This document shows, in pieces, positions 58,500 to 64,000 of a DNA stretch of 64,000 nt. The stretch's first letter is position 1, and each line of letters opens with the position of its first letter. The notes under the pieces are model-generated. The model was not told where the DNA came from. It saw only the letters and a program-made list of their open reading frames with translations, and ran no database searches. The DNA is taken from positions 20,372,152 through 20,436,151 of the forward strand of contig OW387150.1 in assembly GCA_936440205.1 (NCBI GenBank), in the 5' to 3' direction. The position numbers were made by a program, and so were the translations under genes. This stretch comes from Lepidonotus clava. Taxonomy: Eukaryota > Annelida > Polychaeta > Phyllodocida > Polynoidae.

Positions 58500-60029
58500 T
58501 GAATGTGATTTGCTTTTCACAATAACTTTCCACGGTTATCTTGTGCATGTTGAATTAAATGAATTCAGTCAGATTGATTATTTCCTTTTCATTAGTTTTA
58601 CCTTGTATGTGTGCAGGCCACAAAAAGAGGAAAGGTTTGTCTTGAAGTTGAATCGGTACATGTATAGCATATTTACAAGTTCAATTACCAACATTTACAA
58701 ACTCCTGAACTCGCGTATTCCATTTAGTAGTTATGTGGACACTATTGGGTGAAACCTAATATTAAAACATTAATCATGCTATAGCACAATTAATATCGAC
58801 GCGTAACAATACCCATCTTCTGATAAAGATTCCCAAATTCCTTGGAGTCAACCAACTACATTCTTCAGCAGAAAAGTCTAATCTCAAATTCCTTTAGTCT
58901 TGTTCTCCTGAAAGGGGTCGCCGGTATTCTCCCTGGTCAGTGGTTTCTAAGGGAGCCCTGGTGGTTGTAGCACTCTCCAGGGGAGGAGGAGAGAAGGGAG
59001 GGTTGGGTGGGTGAATAGGTGGGAGGGTGGGTGGGTGCATAAGGGGGGTGGGGCGGGTAGGGAGTTGGGGTGGGGAGGAGGGCAAGATGCAAGGGCCTGC
59101 ATTATGAGTATTGAAAAGGGGTTTGGCTACAGGGGCTGAGAAAAGGGGGGGAAGGGGGTAATTCTCCCCACCCCCTCCCCCCACCCACCTGCCCATCCCC
59201 CCCCCCCCCCCGACCAATTAGCAGGGCGCAGGTAATGAGACCAGGTGTACGCACTGAGCCCACCTGACGGGTCTTGATGGATGGGGCCTCCAGACCAGCG
59301 CCCGCCCACTCCTCCAGGCGGGGGTCACTCCAGCCCTGGAGGAGGCGATTCACCGGGAAATGACCCATCAAAACGGGGCCACTTACCAATGGGACGGACA
59401 GGTGTGATGTGTATCCTGGTACCTGTGTGTTACGTTATCGTCATAGGTAAAGTTTTATAACTCTAATTGATGGATTCAGTCTTAAAACTTTAGTACAATT
59501 AGGAAAATAAAGGAAATAAAGGAGAGAAAACAGGGTCGAAAGGAAACCAATGATACTGCTTGTGACTACTACATGTGTAATTGTTGCTTTATGAATAATG
59601 ATAACACTGCTTGAGATAAACAGAAACTGTCACATGATGTTGAACTTCTGAAAAATCTTCAGGCTTCTCTCGCCACTATAACATTATGACTGTTACGAAT
59701 TACTAGATCCTGGAATGTGGGACTCTTACATTGGAATGATGCTAAAAATGAGGAGCACACTTCTCGAGGGCAAATTCAAGTTGAGATTACGAAGCTGACC
59801 CAATTTATATGTGAAAGGATAGTTACCGATGGTTACCAACTCTCAATAAAGTATGAACCACCCACCCATTCACCCCTCCGGACTCATTCTCCACATTCCT
59901 CCTTATACCTTCCTCCTGGGCACGGCCTGGAGGAGCCTTCGGCTGGAGCTTCCGGGCAGGCGTCTTCATTAGGTAGCGCCTGGGAATGATAAGAGTGTGA
60001 AAGTCGTCACACGGGGATAGAAGTACCTG
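58500..60029. other. Gene-free stretch
   Basis: No gene is supported. A purine-rich region (58,975-59,200) and a C run near 59,196-59,210 cause the Pro/Gly-rich frames seen there. Confidence 0.5.
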
Positions 60030-60663
60030 CACTGAAAACACAGAGTTGTCAAAAGTGGTGCCAAAAACGACAACCCAAGGTTGTCACAGGCTGTGTCTGT
60101 GTCTGTTAGACAGAAAATCTTATTTATGAATATTTTCATGTTGTAGATATCATAGTCATTATAATGGCTTCCTATTATGTTATTACTAGTTATTAGGTGT
60201 TGCCATTACACATAGGAGGTCTATAGTTGTATGGTTTTGACACCATTCACTTACAACACTGGGTTGATATAGACAGAGGCCATGACTACCTTGGGCTGTC
60301 ATTTTAGGCACCATTCACTGACAACCCTAGGGTAGTCAGGCAGGACTTTTGACTTCTCATTTTCTTCTATGACAACCCTTTGACAACCCCATCTTCATTT
60401 TTGCTTCTCTGACGACCTTTTTGGCCCAAAGTAGTCGGGAGAAAATGACTACCTTTGGGTTGTTATCCAGCCTCAAAATTCACAATAACAACCCTCTGAC
60501 CACCCCAAAATTGTCAAAGGATTGTCACAAGATAGTCACACAGCATTGATGGCCTGAAATGAGCCGTGATGACCCAAAAGTCACCTATGAGAGCCCAAAA
60601 GTGACCTGTGACAACCCTTTGACAACCTTGCAGTGGCTCTCTGACGACTTTGTGTTTTCAGTG
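60030..60663. mobile_element. MITE with CACTGAAAACACA inverted ends
   Basis: The left end CACTGAAAACACAGAGTTGT and right end (reverse complement CACTGAAAACACAAAGTCGT) are inverted, 634 bp apart. The interior is built from ACAACCCTTTGACAACC-like words in both orientations. No clear target duplication. The superfamily is unassigned. Confidence 0.75.
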
Positions 60664-62096
60664 TGGGGGTAGGGATCAGGTAGTACAGGCCTAGGATATG
60701 AACAGGTCTGGCCAAACAGGGAATGTATGCCGAACATCAGGGTCCCAATTCACCCAGAGAAGCCGGGAAGAAAATCAGTAATGACTGAATCTATAGGCCT
60801 AATGGTGAAATCAATTCAATTATTTACCATTTGAGGGGTGTAAAACTTGCAATCATAATGTATTTAGTCAACTGGCTGTTTCTCGCTCTCAACAACACAT
60901 AAAGAGTGAAATAACATAAGGATATAAATCCCCTGCTTAGCGCTGTCAGTGTCAGGTTACACCTTTTTTATTCGCACAAAATGTTGGTTATGTCCAAAAA
61001 AGAGAGTGATATCAATTTCTTATAATTGTTACTTTAGGAATAAACGCTTTACGGCTGGCAGAAGTCTACTGTCGGTCTGATAAAAATGAGCTCAGTGTCA
61101 CCACAACATAATATATTACCAGTTTTATCACCCATAAATTCTTGTAGCAACTCAAAGTTCATAGAGAAACAGTGTATATTTGAGTCCAGGTAACAAAGAA
61201 CAAAATTACAATGTAAATACATGCATATTTTGTGTAGGATGACCTACTGTAAATACTAGAGTCTCCCACCTTATATCGCTAAGTAATTGCTGGTGTGTTA
61301 ATTATCACGATGATGTTTAAAATTCAGGCTACTTAGAATCATAAAAGGCATCATATAAATGCATCGAGTCATCCATATTATACTTGTAAGTGAAGCAATC
61401 CACTAAATATAAACTTGTGGGAAATATTGTACATTTCGTACCACGTTAATAAACAATACATTTAAAAATAACGCCCGCTTATCCAGTTAAAGCTGCAGCC
61501 ACAAGGGCTGGGACACTCCCCCCCCCTCACTTTGGGGAGAGACTGATGGTACACGGTCGGCCAACCGTCCGTATACAGGGACAAATGGTCGGCCCGGCCT
61601 TCGACACTCTCCCTGTCAAACGACCGACTTTAGATGTTACAGCCTCACCGACGGCCATTTATTATCGACATTAAGTTCAATGTATTTAGCCCAGAGGCAT
61701 TGCTTTACTGCCATCGGATCTTCTATTTGAATAGGGTCTATAAAAAGGCTTCATAAGAATATTGCGATATGCTGACAGTTGAAGGTTATCATTTTCTTTA
61801 TCTTTTAAGAAATCAGATACATGTATCCCCTAGAAAGATATAAGCGGCACATTTTTTAGTTTGCCCTTCCTGTCTAAATCTGGTTTGGCTGGTCTGAATT
61901 CTAAATGTCTTTATGGTTCATATTAACCATATTTATTCCTATATTTCTCCACATACCAAGGCCATTTTCAATCGATTGGATGAATGGATACTAGTCTTTG
62001 GATTAAATGCAACATGCAATATAATTGTTGACCTCGATAGCAAAAACTAACTTCTACTTGTACCACTGACACATGTAAGACTGAAACACAAATACA
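60664..62096. other. Gene-free stretch
   Basis: AT-rich with a GC-rich patch at 61,480-61,640. Nothing supportable as a gene, RNA or repeat. Confidence 0.5.
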
Positions 62097-62605
62097 ATAA
62101 GCCCATCCCTTATTGGGTATATCCTGGGGTTGGACAAGGGTTGGACAAAATAGACATATATGCCATCCTTGTCTCCAAGAATTGTGTTTTTCTATATCCC
62201 CAAGTACTGCTTAAACATTATCATTTCTAAAATTTTATCAATTGACAGATTTTCAGATTTGCCAGCCAATCAAAAACTGTATTTCAGGGCAAAATAGGGT
62301 TGGACATTATAGGTTGGACTGACAGGCTTTACCATTATTTCTATGGGGAAAGGTCCAAAATGTAACCTTGGTCACATTTTAGAAATTTTAGGAGAAATCT
62401 GTCAACCCAATTGCTTTGGCTAATTTTGTAGTATGCAATTCTCTTCATGGAATAAGCATGGAAGCAATTTTGATAATATTTCATGGTAAACTTTATTGTT
62501 GGTACAAACTAGGATGGGCTTATTAACTGCAACATGTAATAGTATCCATGATGGCAAAAACGTACTTACTTACTGGAATATTTTTGACTGAAACACCAAT
62601 AAATT
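62008..62605. repeat. Inverted-repeat element flanked by a degenerate direct repeat
   Basis: AATAAGCCCATCC (62097-62109) and GGATGGGCTTATT (62512-62524) are exact inverted repeats about 430 bp apart. The DNA just outside is also repeated, in direct orientation: TGCAACATG...GCAAAAAC...GACTGAAACAC at 62008-62090 and again at 62528-62595, with many changes. It is either an old tandem duplication of about 510 bp or a composite short element. Confidence 0.5.
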
Positions 62606-64000
62606 CATGTTGATTGATATGCAATCATTTTAACCCGGACGTATATAATAATAAAAAACTAAAACTCATACCTTCAAATGGGCAGACCCTCATTTAACTG
62701 CCACAACCTGCACGCACAGGACTCCCCTTCCGGCGGTGAGCGACTCAAACTGGGTCACAGATGCGAGTAGATATTGATCCTGATTGATTTGCTCACCGTG
62801 GTAGAGGGTTCGACCAATTTGTAGCCGGTGCGGGGGGTTAGTACCGGAGCCGCCGCCAGGAGGCCGGGGTAAACACGACGCATGCGCAGAGAGCACGTGA
62901 CGAGGGTTATCAAAAGGTGGAATATGGCGGAGTTCTCTATGTGTCATCAGAGGGGAGGGGGGGGGGGGGGTGACAGGTGAGTGTAAGAGCGGGGAGGACT
63001 TACCTTTAATTACCGGGGGAACCTCTGTGTGACACAAGCTCGTGGTCAAATTGGGTAAACCATTAACCCACAGCCGGAAACTTAGTGCGATTTTTATACC
63101 CAGGCAGGGTATGGGTATAATTAGTGGGTTTCCAATATGTCAATTTCATATTGATCTTCGTTTTGAATAGCAAAAGAGAGTTGTTAGGATAATTGAGTGC
63201 ATAGGCTTTTACCCCCGGGATTTTACGTTTTATTATAGGCAGCGACTAAATTATCTGTATTAGAATGGCAATCATGCAGATACAGCACTGATCTTTGTTA
63301 AAATTATGAATACCTGGTACAAAGTGATTTGCAATCTCCGTTGTACTTGTAGCCAGCGTAGACAGAATAACATTGCGACCGTGACCCGACGATGCATTAA
63401 AAACTACCGCTATCAACTCCAATTGCTTATCGGTTAAACATGCCGCGAATGCTGATTTCCTTTCCACTCTAGTGGTAGTAGCATGTACTAGGGGCCATTG
63501 CACTAGATAAATAGAATGTATTTGAAGCCGACCCGACCACCAACTTGCATGATAACCTAGAAATCTCATGTTGCTTTCAAAAGGTTGCGTTTAAAACTCC
63601 ACTTCATTAAACATAGCTAATTTATTTTGCCCTTAGGAGGACACGTGGCTGGTTGGGTGTGTGGCACGCAAGTCGATGTCTAGGGGACATTGCTCATAGG
63701 GGGTTTACAGTATACAAGCACTATGCTGGCACCCTACACTTCGAGAAATATAGGTGAGCCAACGGCGGCACGCGCAGACATTCTCTTTGGTACTCGGAGC
63801 CACAAGATAAAATTTTGTGGGATCCAATTTTCACAGATTATGAATGTTCACATGTAGCATATTGCTGATTGGTAGACAGTTGCCACTGGCTATTTTTATA
63901 CCTGAGATATCCGGTAGAAAACCAGCTGGCAACACAGGTTTGTGAAGAAATATTAGAAATATTTTGTGACTCAAATATTTAGTGCTATAAAAAGATGTAT
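62606..64000. other. Gene-free stretch to window end
   Basis: No gene is supported. It includes a G run at about 62,953-62,970. The minus frames at 62690-63049 and 63246-63569 have no recognisable pattern. Confidence 0.5.

Noticed and set aside
57771-58525. Overlapping open frames of 126-243 codons
   Set aside because: They arise from the 33-bp minisatellite; several frames on both strands are open at once.

Overview
The window is animal nuclear DNA, most likely from a marine invertebrate. The evidence is spliced genes with GT-AG introns, tRNA-derived SINE heads, many short inverted-repeat transposons, a Penelope-like retroelement and long G/C homopolymers. No phylum can be fixed from the sequence. 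I recognise no host protein-coding gene: every convincing coding region belongs to one of two large mobile elements.

Layout. 1-26.6 kb is gene-free: a 45-bp minisatellite (1.5-3.1 kb), MITEs near 4.6, 10.5, 12.9 and 22.7 kb, SINE heads near 4.9 and 17.6 kb, and three copies of one CCCAG-ended, ACGTT-rich family (16.6, 17.9 and 21.0 kb). Some stretches (3.4-3.9, 5.6-6.2 and 42.8-43.0 kb) look like regulatory DNA.

26,593-40,625 is a 14-kb DNA transposon bounded by perfect 35-bp inverted repeats that contain the candidate target duplication. It has a CpG-rich leader exon and two multi-exon genes on the + strand. The first (29,680-32,284) encodes a 385-aa basic RG-rich, Pro/Ser-rich protein. The second (33,273-37,756) encodes an 885-aa protein with a DDE/RNase H-like transposase core. 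Both begin with related two-exon basic modules that share intron phases. The introns, 3' region and subterminal regions are packed with at least six tandem-repeat families of different unit length (45, 119, 124, about 145 and 394 bp). All carry the same short core, close to GTGGCCGTACRTATATCAC. This element, with a two-gene layout and a shared core in every array, is the best candidate for an undescribed system. The working idea (inference) is that the basic modules bind the core and the DDE protein acts at the ends.

40.6-47.5 kb is gene-free again. 47,493-54,615 is an apparently whole and recent Penelope-like retrotransposon on the - strand, with a TSD of up to 16 bp. It has a 1,305-bp terminal direct repeat that looks identical by eye, a short inverted 5' tail, a hammerhead-ribozyme-like core in each repeat, a large ORF1 with a perfect PCNA-binding (PIP-box) consensus, and an RT plus GIY-YIG ORF. 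54.6-64 kb has no gene: a (TG)n tract, a 33-bp minisatellite, an ACTGAAAACACA-ended MITE (60.0-60.7 kb) and an inverted-repeat element at 62.1-62.5 kb.

Splice sites, motif positions and repeat units were all read by eye. No database or folding program was used.
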